Of a DNA stretch of 64,000 nt, positions 8,762 to 17,251 are shown piece after piece. This DNA is from Polynucleobacter sp. HIN11 (GTDB lineage: Bacteria; Pseudomonadota; Gammaproteobacteria; Burkholderiales; Burkholderiaceae), in assembly GCF_030297675.1 (NCBI RefSeq), contig NZ_AP028142.1, positions 310,001 to 374,000 on the forward strand. The letters run 5' to 3'. Position numbers and translations under genes: made by a program. Position 1 is the first letter of the stretch, and every line of letters begins with the position of its first letter. The notes under the pieces were generated by a model. The model did no database searches. It was given only the letters and a program-made list of their open reading frames with translations, and was not told the origin of the DNA.

Positions 8762-9634
8762 TTATGAGCGATTTTTAAGATAAGACCCAAACTCATCTTT
8801 TAGTTCAGGATGTTTGAGTGCAAACTCAATAGTTGCCTTAAGGTAGCCCAACTTACTGCCGCAGTCATAGCGCACACCCTCGTACTCATAAGCCAGTACC
8901 GGCTCATCCTTTAGGAGAGTTTGTATGGCATCGGTGAGTTGATATTCCCCGCCAGAACCAGGTTTGAGATTACGAATGTGACCAAAGATCGAGGACGAAA
9001 GGATATAACGGCCCACCACCCCAAGATTGGATGGGGCATCCTTTGATGTCGGCTTTTCAATAATGCCGGTAACGGAGTGGATTCCAGCGCTTTGGGCTTT
9101 GGCTGCTACGACCCCATACGATTTGGTTTGCTCTGGCAGAATTTTCTCGACAGCCAAGACTGAAGCATTGTGTTTGGAATGCAGATCAACCATTTGTTTG
9201 AGGACTGGAGTTTTGCCATCCAACAAATCGTCAGCCAAGATAATGGCAAACGGTTCGTCACGTACTAATTTCTCAGCGCATAAAACCGCATGTCCGAGGC
9301 CCAATGGCTCTGCTTGGCGTACATAGACGCAATCCACATGGCTGGGTTTGATATTGCGCACGATCTCTAGAAGGCTTTGCTTATTTTTCGCTTCAAGTTC
9401 CGCTTCAAGCTCATACGCCTTATCAAAGTGATCCTCAATCGCGCGCTTACTGCGACCGGTCACAAAAATCATTTCCGTAATGCCAGCAGCAATGGCTTCC
9501 TCGACTGCATACTGAATCAATGGTTTATCCACCACATTGAGCATTTCTTTAGGAGATGCCTTGGTAGCTGGTAAAAAGCGAGTACCCAATCCTGCAACAG
9601 GAAAGACTGCTTTGGTGATGGGTTTTGAACTCAT
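8762..9634 (-). CDS. galU: UTP-glucose-1-phosphate uridylyltransferase
   Basis: A 290-aa enzyme with the nucleotidyltransferase signature FPVAGLGTRFLPATKASPKE at residues 11-30, the LADDLLDG metal-binding region, and GIIEKP and GEYQLTDAI as in GalU. It makes UDP-glucose for envelope polysaccharide and LPS core synthesis. The gene lies 18 nt downstream of the valS stop on the same strand. No Shine-Dalgarno precedes the ATG. Instead a CATAAT hexamer ends 7 nt before it, which suggests an internal promoter giving a leaderless transcript. Confidence 0.95.
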   Translation of the reverse strand: MSSKPITKAVFPVAGLGTRFLPATKASPKEMLNVVDKPLIQYAVEEAIAAGITEMIFVTGRSKRAIEDHFDKAYELEAELEAKNKQSLLEIVRNIKPSHVDCVYVRQAEPLGLGHAVLCAEKLVRDEPFAIILADDLLDGKTPVLKQMVDLHSKHNASVLAVEKILPEQTKSYGVVAAKAQSAGIHSVTGIIEKPTSKDAPSNLGVVGRYILSSSIFGHIRNLKPGSGGEYQLTDAIQTLLKDEPVLAYEYEGVRYDCGSKLGYLKATIEFALKHPELKDEFGSYLKNRS

Positions 9635-9652
9635 ATCAATAATTATGGGGCT

Positions 9653-12562
9653 TTAGGATGACAACTTCAACTTGGCTAATTGCTCAGTCAGCTTCGCATG
9701 ACTCACTTCAAAATCTGCTAGACGTTTTTTCTCCTGCTCAAGGACTGCGGCGGGAGCGCGAGCCACAAAGGATTCATTATTCAGTTTGCTTTGGCATTTG
9801 GCGATCTCGTTAGCAAGACGCGTAATTTCTTTGGTAAGTCGCGCTTGTTCGGCTTTGGGATCAACCTCAATCTTCAGGAGTAACTTATTGCAACCGACGA
9901 GGGCAATTGGTGCACCGGGCGCATCTTTTTCTAAGGCAGACTCATCGGTCACGATTTTCACCTCGGAAAGTTTTGCCAGTGCACTTAGGTAGGGAGCCGC
10001 TTTGGTTAAAAACTCTTTATCGCCATAGATCCATAAGGGCACCTTCTGAGCAGGCGAGATTTGCATTTCTCCACGCAAATTACGGCACGCGTCAATAATG
10101 CTTTTAACCTCACCCATCCATGCCTCGCTAGCCGGATCAATCTTGTCACTTTGCGAGACCGGATAGGGTTGGAGTGCGACGGATTGCAACGGTTGATTGG
10201 CAAGCACCTTACCACTCTTGGGACCAATGGTTTGCCACAATTCCTCGGTGATGAATGGAATGATGGGGTGAGCCAGGCGCAAAATGGTCTCGAGAACGCG
10301 CAAAAGCGTTCTACGGGTTGCCCTTTGTTGAGCAGGGCTGCCATGTTGTAACTGAACTTTGGCAAGCTCTAAATACCAATCGCAATATTCATCCCACACA
10401 AATTGATAAATGGCGAGAGCAATGTTGTCAAACCGGTAATCGGCAAAGCCTTTGGCGACATCCGCTTCGGTACGCTGCAGTTGCGAGACGATCCAGCGAT
10501 CCGCTTGCGAGAAATCCAGATAGCCTTCAGGGCCGCATTGATTATCACAGGGTGCAAAGCCATTATCTTTCTCATCCCCGGGGCAACTCATCAAAACAAA
10601 GCGTGTAGCATTCCACAGCTTATTACAAAAGTTACGGTAACCTTCGCAACGTTTTTGATCAAAGTTAATATTGCGCCCTAAAGAGGCCAGTGAAGCAAAG
10701 GTAAAGCGCAATGCATCGGTACCAAACGCTGGAATACCTTCTGAAAACTCTTTCTTGGTTTTCTTGGTAATGCTCTCCGCTTGTTTGGGGTTCATGAGGC
10801 CTACAGTGCGTTTTTGAACCAAGTCGTCGAGTGCAATACCATCAATCAAATCGATGGGGTCCAGAGTATTGCCCTTGGACTTACTCATTTTCTGGCCTTC
10901 GGCATCGCGCACTAAGCCATGCACATACACAGTCTTAAAAGGCACCTTGCCGGTAAAGTGACAGGTCATCATCACCATACGAGCCACCCAAAAGAAGATG
11001 ATGTCAAAGCCGGTGACCAAGACCGAGGAGGGCAAAAAGTGATCGAGCTCTTTGGTTTGTTTGGGCCACCCCAGTGAACTAAATGGCACTAATGCAGAAC
11101 TAAACCAGGTATCTAGAACATCCTCATCGCGCTTCAGTTCACCGCTATAGCCTGCCGCCTTAGCCTTGGCCTTTGCCTCATCCGCATTGCGCGCTACAAA
11201 GATCTCGCCGTTATTACCGTACCATGCGGGGATTTGATGGCCCCACCATAATTGTCGTGAGATGCACCAGTCCTGAATATTCTCGAGCCACTGGGTATAG
11301 GTTGAGATCCAGTTTTCAGGTACGAGTTGAATATCGCCTGAAGTGACCGCATGCAAGGCGGCTCCTGCGATCGATTGACCCGGTTGGTAACGATTATCAG
11401 GACTTGCTTTAGACATCGCCACAAACCACTGATCAGTGAGCATCGGCTCAATCACGGTTTGAGTTCGATCACCCCGTGGCACCATGAGGGTATGCGGGTT
11501 GACTTTCTCAAGTAGATTAGCTGCTTCGAGATCGGCCACAATTTGCTTACGAGCGGCAAAGCGATCGAGACCCTGATAGATCTGCGGGGCATGCTCATTA
11601 ATCTTCGCATCGAGCGTTAAGACATTAATGAGTGGTAACTGATGACGCTGACCCACCGCGTAGTCATTAAAGTCATGGGCGGGCGTGACCTTTACTACCC
11701 CAGTCCCAAAACTCATATCCACATAGTTATCCGCAATAATCGGGATGCTACGTTGGCAAAGGGGAAGCTCAACAGTTTTACCAATCAGGTGACGATAGCG
11801 CTCATCCTCTGGATGCACCATGACCGCCACATCACCCAAGAGGGTTTCGGGACGTGTAGTAGCAACTACTAAATGACCGCTCCCATCGGAGAGTGGATAG
11901 CGAATGTGCCACAGGCTGCCTTGCTCTTCGGTGCTAACTACTTCGAGGTCTGAAACCGCAGTACCTAAGACCGGATCCCAGTTCACAAGACGCTTGCCGC
12001 GATAAATTAGTCCTTGCTCAAAAAGAGTGACAAAGACCTCAACTACCGCCTCGGACATCTTGGGATCCATCGTGAAATACTCACGTGACCAATCGATTGA
12101 TGCACCGAGCCGCCGAATCTGCCGCGTAATCGTGGAACCGGATTCTTCTTTCCACTCCCATACCTTCCTTAGGAAGACCTCGCGCCCAAGATCATGGCGG
12201 GAGATTTTTTGGGCATCGAGTTGGCGTTCCACCACAATTTGGGTGGCAATTCCGGCGTGATCGGTGCCGGGAACCCAGAGGGTATTCTTGCCGGACATCC
12301 GTGCATAGCGCACCAAGCCATCCATGATGGTTTGATTAAACGCATGACCCATATGCAAGGTGCCTGTGACGTTCGGTGGTGGTAGCTGAATACAAAAATT
12401 GTCATTACCTTCTTCGACCTTGGCGGTGGCAATACCGCGCGACTCCCACTCAGGCCCCCAGAATGCTTCGATTGGGGCTGGTTCATACGACTTGGCTAAT
12501 TTGGCCAAGTCAGGATTGTGATCTGGCGAGGGTTTTTCAGGAGAATGGGTAGTGTCAGGCAT
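9653..12562 (-). CDS. valS: Valyl-tRNA synthetase
   Basis: A 969-aa class I synthetase. HIGH motif as HMGHA in GTLHMGHAFNQ, editing-domain residues (ATTRPETLLGD, VTPAHDFNDY), DQWFVAMS, KMSKSKGNTLDP, anticodon-binding domain and the C-terminal coiled coil typical of ValRS (last about 70 residues, rich in leucine, lysine and alanine). Possible starts are ATG 12568 and ATG 12562. The second is chosen because the minus-strand -10 box (12577-12572) leaves 9 nt before it, whereas 12568 would lie upstream of the expected transcription start. It charges valine on tRNA(Val) and hydrolyses mischarged threonine. Confidence 0.95.
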   Translation of the reverse strand: MPDTTHSPEKPSPDHNPDLAKLAKSYEPAPIEAFWGPEWESRGIATAKVEEGNDNFCIQLPPPNVTGTLHMGHAFNQTIMDGLVRYARMSGKNTLWVPGTDHAGIATQIVVERQLDAQKISRHDLGREVFLRKVWEWKEESGSTITRQIRRLGASIDWSREYFTMDPKMSEAVVEVFVTLFEQGLIYRGKRLVNWDPVLGTAVSDLEVVSTEEQGSLWHIRYPLSDGSGHLVVATTRPETLLGDVAVMVHPEDERYRHLIGKTVELPLCQRSIPIIADNYVDMSFGTGVVKVTPAHDFNDYAVGQRHQLPLINVLTLDAKINEHAPQIYQGLDRFAARKQIVADLEAANLLEKVNPHTLMVPRGDRTQTVIEPMLTDQWFVAMSKASPDNRYQPGQSIAGAALHAVTSGDIQLVPENWISTYTQWLENIQDWCISRQLWWGHQIPAWYGNNGEIFVARNADEAKAKAKAAGYSGELKRDEDVLDTWFSSALVPFSSLGWPKQTKELDHFLPSSVLVTGFDIIFFWVARMVMMTCHFTGKVPFKTVYVHGLVRDAEGQKMSKSKGNTLDPIDLIDGIALDDLVQKRTVGLMNPKQAESITKKTKKEFSEGIPAFGTDALRFTFASLASLGRNINFDQKRCEGYRNFCNKLWNATRFVLMSCPGDEKDNGFAPCDNQCGPEGYLDFSQADRWIVSQLQRTEADVAKGFADYRFDNIALAIYQFVWDEYCDWYLELAKVQLQHGSPAQQRATRRTLLRVLETILRLAHPIIPFITEELWQTIGPKSGKVLANQPLQSVALQPYPVSQSDKIDPASEAWMGEVKSIIDACRNLRGEMQISPAQKVPLWIYGDKEFLTKAAPYLSALAKLSEVKIVTDESALEKDAPGAPIALVGCNKLLLKIEVDPKAEQARLTKEITRLANEIAKCQSKLNNESFVARAPAAVLEQEKKRLADFEVSHAKLTEQLAKLKLSS

Positions 12563-12571
12563 AAGCATCAA

Positions 12572-12579
12572 ATTATAAT
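12572..12579. promoter_or_regulatory. Symmetric bidirectional -10 element shared by valS and uvrD
   Basis: ATTATAAT is its own reverse complement, so each strand reads a consensus TATAAT: 12574-12579 on plus and 12577-12572 on minus. The uvrD ATG is 7 nt downstream on plus and the valS ATG (12562) 9 nt downstream on minus. Neither side has a recognisable SD. The layout suggests one symmetric promoter core driving two leaderless messages. The -35 regions are weak on both sides. Confidence 0.55.
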
Positions 12580-12586
12580 TGGGACG

Positions 12587-14923
12587 ATGTACGCTGATTT
12601 ACTTGAGAACCTCAATCCTGAACAACGGGAGGCGGTGACCCTATCTCCAACTCACCCCGACGGACGCCCTCAATCAGCGCTGATTTTGGCGGGTGCAGGT
12701 AGCGGCAAGACTCGAGTTTTAACCACCCGCATTGCTTGGCTGATTCAAACGGGGCAAATTTCTCCGATTGGGGTTTTGGCGGTGACCTTTACCAATAAAG
12801 CAGCCAAAGAGATGTTGACCCGTTTGGGTGCGATGCTCCCCATCAATACCCGAGGCATGTGGGTAGGAACCTTTCATGGTCTGTGTAATCGATTACTACG
12901 CGCGCACCATCGTGATGCGGGCCTGCCATCGACCTTTCAAATCTTAGATACCCAAGATCAACTCTCGGCGATTAAGCGGCTTCTAAAAAGTCTTAATGTC
13001 GATGATGAGAAATTCCCGCCGCGGCAATTGCAGTACTTTATTGCCAATGCCAAGGAGCGGGGCAAGCGTGCCAAGGATCTCGATCCGGGTGATGATTTTG
13101 AGGCTCGCATGATCCAACTGTATGAGGCATACGATGCCCAGTGTCAGCGCGAAGGCGTGTGTGACTTCTCGGAGCTCTTATTGCGAAGTTATGAGTTACT
13201 TAAACACCAAGAGTTAATCCGCACACACTATCAGGAGCGCTTTAAACATATCCTGATTGATGAGTTTCAGGACACCAATGCCTTGCAATATGCTTGGCTC
13301 AAGCTCTTAGCCGGCAATGGTCAGATGACTAGCAGCTCGGTATTCGCGGTTGGTGACGATGATCAGAGTATCTATGCATTTCGGGGTGCAGATGTCGAGA
13401 ACATGCGACTTTATGATAGGCAATTTAAGCCTGTAACCGTGAAGTTGGAGCAAAACTATCGCTCCCATGGGCATATCCTCGATGCCGCTAACCATTTGAT
13501 TGCACACAATCAAGATCGTTTGGGCAAGAACCTGCGTACTGAGGCGGGTGTTGGTGAGCCCGTTCGTATTTATGAGGCTGCGAGTGATGGCATGGAGTGC
13601 GCTTGGTTGATTGATGAGATCAAAGCTTTGATTCGTGGCGGTATGAGTCGTAGCGAGATCGCAGTGCTTTATCGCAGCAATGCGCAGTCGCGCATTATTG
13701 AGCACGGGCTGTTCTCGGCCAATATTCCGTATCGCGTTTACGGGGGCCTGCGCTTTTTTGAACGCGCCGAGATTAAGCACGCATTAGCTTATATGCGCTT
13801 ACTTGAAAATCCCAATGATGACACCTCCTTTGCGCGGGTTGTGAACTTCCCAGCACGCGGGATTGGAGCGCGTTCGATTGAGGCCTTGCAAGACGCTGCC
13901 AAACAATACCAGTGCTCATTCTATGCAGCAGCCTCGTTCATCGAGGGTAAAGCCGGTAATAGCATCTCGGGGTTTGTGCGCCTCATTGAGCATTTGCGAG
14001 ATGCGACCAAACACAATACTTTGCCGGAGACGGTAGAGTATGTGATTCAGCATAGCGGCCTAATTCAGCATTATTTGACCGAGCGTGAGGGGCAAGATCG
14101 CGTCGAGAACTTGCAGGAACTCATTAATGCCGCCACTGCATTTGTAGCCGAAGAGGGTTATGGTCAAGACGTTCAAGCAGCCACGCCACCTAGTCCTGAG
14201 CAGGCGGGCGTGGAGGATATTTCTCCCTTGGCAGGATTTTTGGCTCACGCCTCGCTCGAGGCTGGTGACAATCAAGCCGAGGCCGGTCAAGACGCCATTC
14301 AGTTGATGACCGTACATTCGGCTAAAGGCTTAGAGTTCTCCGCCGTGTTTATGACTGGTCTCGAAGAAGGATTGTTTCCGCATGAGAACAGCATTTCAGA
14401 GCCCCGTGGACTTGAGGAAGAGCGACGCCTCATGTATGTGGCAATCACCCGAGCGAAGGAACGGTTGTATCTTTCGCATACGCAGTCACGCATGCTCCAT
14501 GGTCAAGTGCGTTACAACATGCCCTCACGCTTTTTAGATGAATTGCCCGCTGAGAGCCTCAAACACTTAACACCTAAAGCAAAAGATGCCCGCTGGGGAG
14601 CAACATCGTGGCAAAAAGGACGATCTGTAAATACAAACAGTGTCGATGAGTTGTGGTGGGGCGGCAACGAGAGTGATGTGCCTGTGCGCAATGATCAGGT
14701 GAGTAACGCGATTGTCACAAGCTCTCTCCAGTTAGAGCAAAACAAGAAGCGCGGACATTCTTTTCGGGTTGGTCAAGAAGTATTTCATACTAAGTTTGGT
14801 GAAGGGCGTGTGACCGCAGTAGAAGGTGAAGGAGTCGATGCCAAGGCGCAAGTGAACTTCAAACGCCATGGCGCAAAGTGGTTACAACTATCGATTGCCA
14901 AGCTGGTGGCAGTTGAGACCTAA
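12587..14923 (+). CDS. uvrD: UvrD/PcrA-type DNA helicase
   Basis: A 778-aa superfamily 1A helicase with all motifs in order. Q motif LNPEQREAV, Walker A LAGAGSGKT, motif Ia TFTNKAAKEM, motif II LIDEFQDTN, motif III GDDDQSIYAFRGA, motif IV EQNYRS, motif V TVHSAKGLEF and motif VI VAITRAKERLY. The C-terminal end (VGQEVFHTKFGEGRV and following) is the Tudor-like domain of PcrA/UvrD that contacts RNA polymerase. It acts in nucleotide excision repair, mismatch repair and removal of stalled polymerases. The frame is open upstream into valS, but ATG 12587 (MYADLLENL) is the family start. Confidence 0.95.
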   Translation: MYADLLENLNPEQREAVTLSPTHPDGRPQSALILAGAGSGKTRVLTTRIAWLIQTGQISPIGVLAVTFTNKAAKEMLTRLGAMLPINTRGMWVGTFHGLCNRLLRAHHRDAGLPSTFQILDTQDQLSAIKRLLKSLNVDDEKFPPRQLQYFIANAKERGKRAKDLDPGDDFEARMIQLYEAYDAQCQREGVCDFSELLLRSYELLKHQELIRTHYQERFKHILIDEFQDTNALQYAWLKLLAGNGQMTSSSVFAVGDDDQSIYAFRGADVENMRLYDRQFKPVTVKLEQNYRSHGHILDAANHLIAHNQDRLGKNLRTEAGVGEPVRIYEAASDGMECAWLIDEIKALIRGGMSRSEIAVLYRSNAQSRIIEHGLFSANIPYRVYGGLRFFERAEIKHALAYMRLLENPNDDTSFARVVNFPARGIGARSIEALQDAAKQYQCSFYAAASFIEGKAGNSISGFVRLIEHLRDATKHNTLPETVEYVIQHSGLIQHYLTEREGQDRVENLQELINAATAFVAEEGYGQDVQAATPPSPEQAGVEDISPLAGFLAHASLEAGDNQAEAGQDAIQLMTVHSAKGLEFSAVFMTGLEEGLFPHENSISEPRGLEEERRLMYVAITRAKERLYLSHTQSRMLHGQVRYNMPSRFLDELPAESLKHLTPKAKDARWGATSWQKGRSVNTNSVDELWWGGNESDVPVRNDQVSNAIVTSSLQLEQNKKRGHSFRVGQEVFHTKFGEGRVTAVEGEGVDAKAQVNFKRHGAKWLQLSIAKLVAVET

Positions 14924-14932
14924 TACTCCGGT

Positions 14933-15718
14933 CTAATTCGGTAACTGCTCGTAATCATTACCCGTAAAGCAACCCTTCCAGGTCGCAAAGAACGAGCAAT
15001 ACATCACCGTTAATGCAGCCATGGAGAAGGGCGCCACCACAAAGGACGCGTAACGGCTCAAACCGATGATATCCATGATCATTCCTAGCGTGAGCGGAAT
15101 CACAATCAGCACTACGCTCCAGATGGTGATGTAGTAAAAGAACGCGCCTTTATTGGTCCAGCACGCCATCCAGCTAACAAATAAAGCTTTGCTCGGTGGC
15201 ATATCAGCCCATGCCACCAAGACGGGCGCAAACCACATCAGCATGGCTACTGGAATATACAAAATACCACCGATCATCAGTGAGTAATACAACTGCTGCA
15301 TGACCTCAGAGGTGATCGGTTTGTCATTGGTAATGAATGGCAGGAGCGCCTGAAAATCAATCACCATACTCGCAATTAAGCTCATGGTGAAGATCATGAG
15401 GGTATACACCAGTCCTAGTTGCAAGATGCGTTTTTTAACCTCAGGGTTATTCGAGCGGAACGCTGCCAAATAGACGGTTGGCAAAATCCGATCCTTTTGA
15501 ATCGTTTGACGACACGCGGTCATGAAGCCAACCGATAAGGCAGGGGTCAAAATGAGGACCGCAAATACTCCAGCCAATGGAATCATGATGGCTAGCTGAG
15601 CCAGAAAAACATACATAAAGACCAACATCAAGAAGCCTAGCGGGTTTTGCTTGAAGAGCCAAACCCCCTGGCGGACCCATACATAGCCTTCATTGGTTGC
15701 AACGGGATTGAGATTCAT
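14933..15718 (-). CDS. BPSS1780-family inner-membrane protein
   Basis: A 261-aa protein with about six hydrophobic segments. The N-terminal pattern GYVWVRQGVWLFKQNPLGFL and central PALSVGFMTACR match the membrane family called BPSS1780 after the Burkholderia protein. Its function is not known. ATG 15718 is preferred. A GTG at 15724 would add two residues. It is the last gene of a minus-strand group with the DUF2782 gene and thrB, 16 nt behind thrB, and it converges with uvrD. Conserved linkage with thrB and polA is recalled from related genomes, not tested. Confidence 0.8.
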   Translation of the reverse strand: MNLNPVATNEGYVWVRQGVWLFKQNPLGFLMLVFMYVFLAQLAIMIPLAGVFAVLILTPALSVGFMTACRQTIQKDRILPTVYLAAFRSNNPEVKKRILQLGLVYTLMIFTMSLIASMVIDFQALLPFITNDKPITSEVMQQLYYSLMIGGILYIPVAMLMWFAPVLVAWADMPPSKALFVSWMACWTNKGAFFYYITIWSVVLIVIPLTLGMIMDIIGLSRYASFVVAPFSMAALTVMYCSFFATWKGCFTGNDYEQLPN

Positions 15719-15734
15719 AGGCACTTAGCTTACC

Positions 15735-16712
15735 TTAACTTGTGTGACGGCGGTTACGTAGGATTCGCTCAAAATGGGTTGGATCATGCGGGGTGAGCAT
15801 CTGTGCATTACGCGGTAGATAAAAATCCCAAAGCCGCGAGATCCAAAACCGCAGAGCGGCTGCACGTAACATCGCGCTCCACGATGCCTCCTCGCCATCG
15901 GTGAGTGGACGCACTCCCATATAGGATGCTAATAAGGCGTGTAAACGCTGGCGATTAAGAGCGCCTGAGCCATTGGTAAAGGGATCCTCCAAACACCAAT
16001 CATTGGCAGTGACGGCTAAATCAAATAACCATTTGTCATTGCCCGCAAAGTAGAAGTCAAAAAAACCACCTAAGGATTCTTGACCATGGTGGCGAGTAAA
16101 AAGCACATTGTCCCGAAAGAGATCGCAATGGCAAGGGCCCTCAGGAAGAGACTCGTATACCGAGGATTGAAAAAATGTCTCCTGAAATTGCATCTCGGAT
16201 AAGAGCAATTCTTTTTGAGACGTATTAAGGTGTGGCACGATGACAGGAACGGTCTCTTGCCACCAGGAGAGGCTGCGTAAATTGGGTTGGGATAGCGCAA
16301 ACGATTGCCCAGCCAGATGCATTTTCGCTAACTCTCTACCCACGGCATCGCAATGCTCGCTCTGGGGGGTAAGTTCTGATTGACCCAAGAGTTTGGTGAC
16401 AATCGCTGCCGGTTTTCCTTTGATCTCAAACCATAGCTGTCCAGCACGATTGGCAATCGGCTTGGGAACTGAGATGCCTTGATTGGCAAGATGAAGCATT
16501 AGCTCCAAGTAATAGGGCAGTTGCGCAGCGCTTAACCGTTCAAAGATGGTCAGAACATAGTAATTGATTTCAGAGGTTTGGCAATCCAGAAAGAAATTGG
16601 AGTTCTCAATCCCACCATGAATACCTTTAAGTTCGATGGCATTGCCAATTGAAAAATCGTTAGCAATGCGAGGAGCGATCTCATCAAGAGTGAGGGAGGT
16701 ATAAACCGCCAT
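15735..16712 (-). CDS. thrB: Homoserine kinase, ThrB type II (aminoglycoside phosphotransferase fold)
   Basis: A 325-aa kinase of the choline/aminoglycoside phosphotransferase fold, the form of homoserine kinase found in pseudomonads and betaproteobacteria, unrelated to the GHMP-type enzyme of enterics. Visible are the N-terminal GGIENSNFFL (ATP-binding loop), the catalytic loop GPCHCDLFRDNVLF with Asp and Asn, and the metal-binding GFFDFYFAG. It phosphorylates L-homoserine on the way to threonine. It starts 8 nt after the DUF2782 stop, so it is co-transcribed with it. Confidence 0.92.
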   Translation of the reverse strand: MAVYTSLTLDEIAPRIANDFSIGNAIELKGIHGGIENSNFFLDCQTSEINYYVLTIFERLSAAQLPYYLELMLHLANQGISVPKPIANRAGQLWFEIKGKPAAIVTKLLGQSELTPQSEHCDAVGRELAKMHLAGQSFALSQPNLRSLSWWQETVPVIVPHLNTSQKELLLSEMQFQETFFQSSVYESLPEGPCHCDLFRDNVLFTRHHGQESLGGFFDFYFAGNDKWLFDLAVTANDWCLEDPFTNGSGALNRQRLHALLASYMGVRPLTDGEEASWSAMLRAAALRFWISRLWDFYLPRNAQMLTPHDPTHFERILRNRRHTS

Positions 16713-16720
16713 GAGTCGGA

Positions 16721-17089
16721 TTACTTTATCGGAATCCGAATACTCGGAACGCTAATCAAATTATCCGATGACATACCGCCTGCTGGAAATACCGTTTGCG
16801 GGGGTGACATCTCATAAGTACCAAAGGCGGATTTCACCTCGATCTCAGTGGGTAAATTACTGTCCCGGTATTCGCGGATTTGAGTACCGGAGGGGTCGGT
16901 GTATTCAAAGCTGGGCTTGCGCTCTTCTTTGACACCAAGACCCGCAGGATTTCTGGATGACGGAGCTAATGGCTGATTATTAATTTGGTTCAGATCTTCT
17001 TTGCTTAGCGCTTGTGTGCCAGATGTTTGGGCAAACACGCCATGCGATAAGAGTGCGGCAGAACATACGATGAAAGCATAGCGCCTCAT
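16721..17089 (-). CDS. Exported DUF2782 protein
   Basis: A 122-aa protein with a signal peptide: MRRYAF, a hydrophobic stretch VCSAALLSHG, and likely cleavage after VFAQ. The mature part has the DUF2782 pattern SFEYTDPSGTQIREYRD, then NLPTEIEVKSAFGTYEMSPP. The frame extends upstream to 17131, but ATG 17089 places the signal peptide at the N-terminus. The function is unknown. It heads the thrB group on the minus strand and diverges from polA. Confidence 0.75.
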   Translation of the reverse strand: MRRYAFIVCSAALLSHGVFAQTSGTQALSKEDLNQINNQPLAPSSRNPAGLGVKEERKPSFEYTDPSGTQIREYRDSNLPTEIEVKSAFGTYEMSPPQTVFPAGGMSSDNLISVPSIRIPIK

Positions 17090-17158
17090 AAGTAGTCCAG
17101 ACTTAGTAGGTAAATTGAGGGATATCGTCATTTTTATTAAGAGAGAATGCCACCTATT

Positions 17159-17176
17159 ATCCTAAGAAACTAGGAT
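17159..17176. repeat. Inverted repeat between the DUF2782 gene and polA
   Basis: ATCCTA and TAGGAT form a perfect 6-bp inverted repeat with a 6-nt spacer. It lies in the short divergent intergenic region. There is no T-run, so it is not a terminator. It could be a protein-binding site or chance. Confidence 0.3.
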
Positions 17177-17251
17177 TTGCCGCACCGTTACGCCGATACA
17201 GCAAAATCAGGGGTTTTCCAGACCCCAGCAACTAAATTGTACGATTGAGGC

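Noticed and set aside
13307..13780. 157-residue frame on the minus strand
   Set aside because: It lies wholly inside uvrD, whose motifs are intact there, and has no family pattern.
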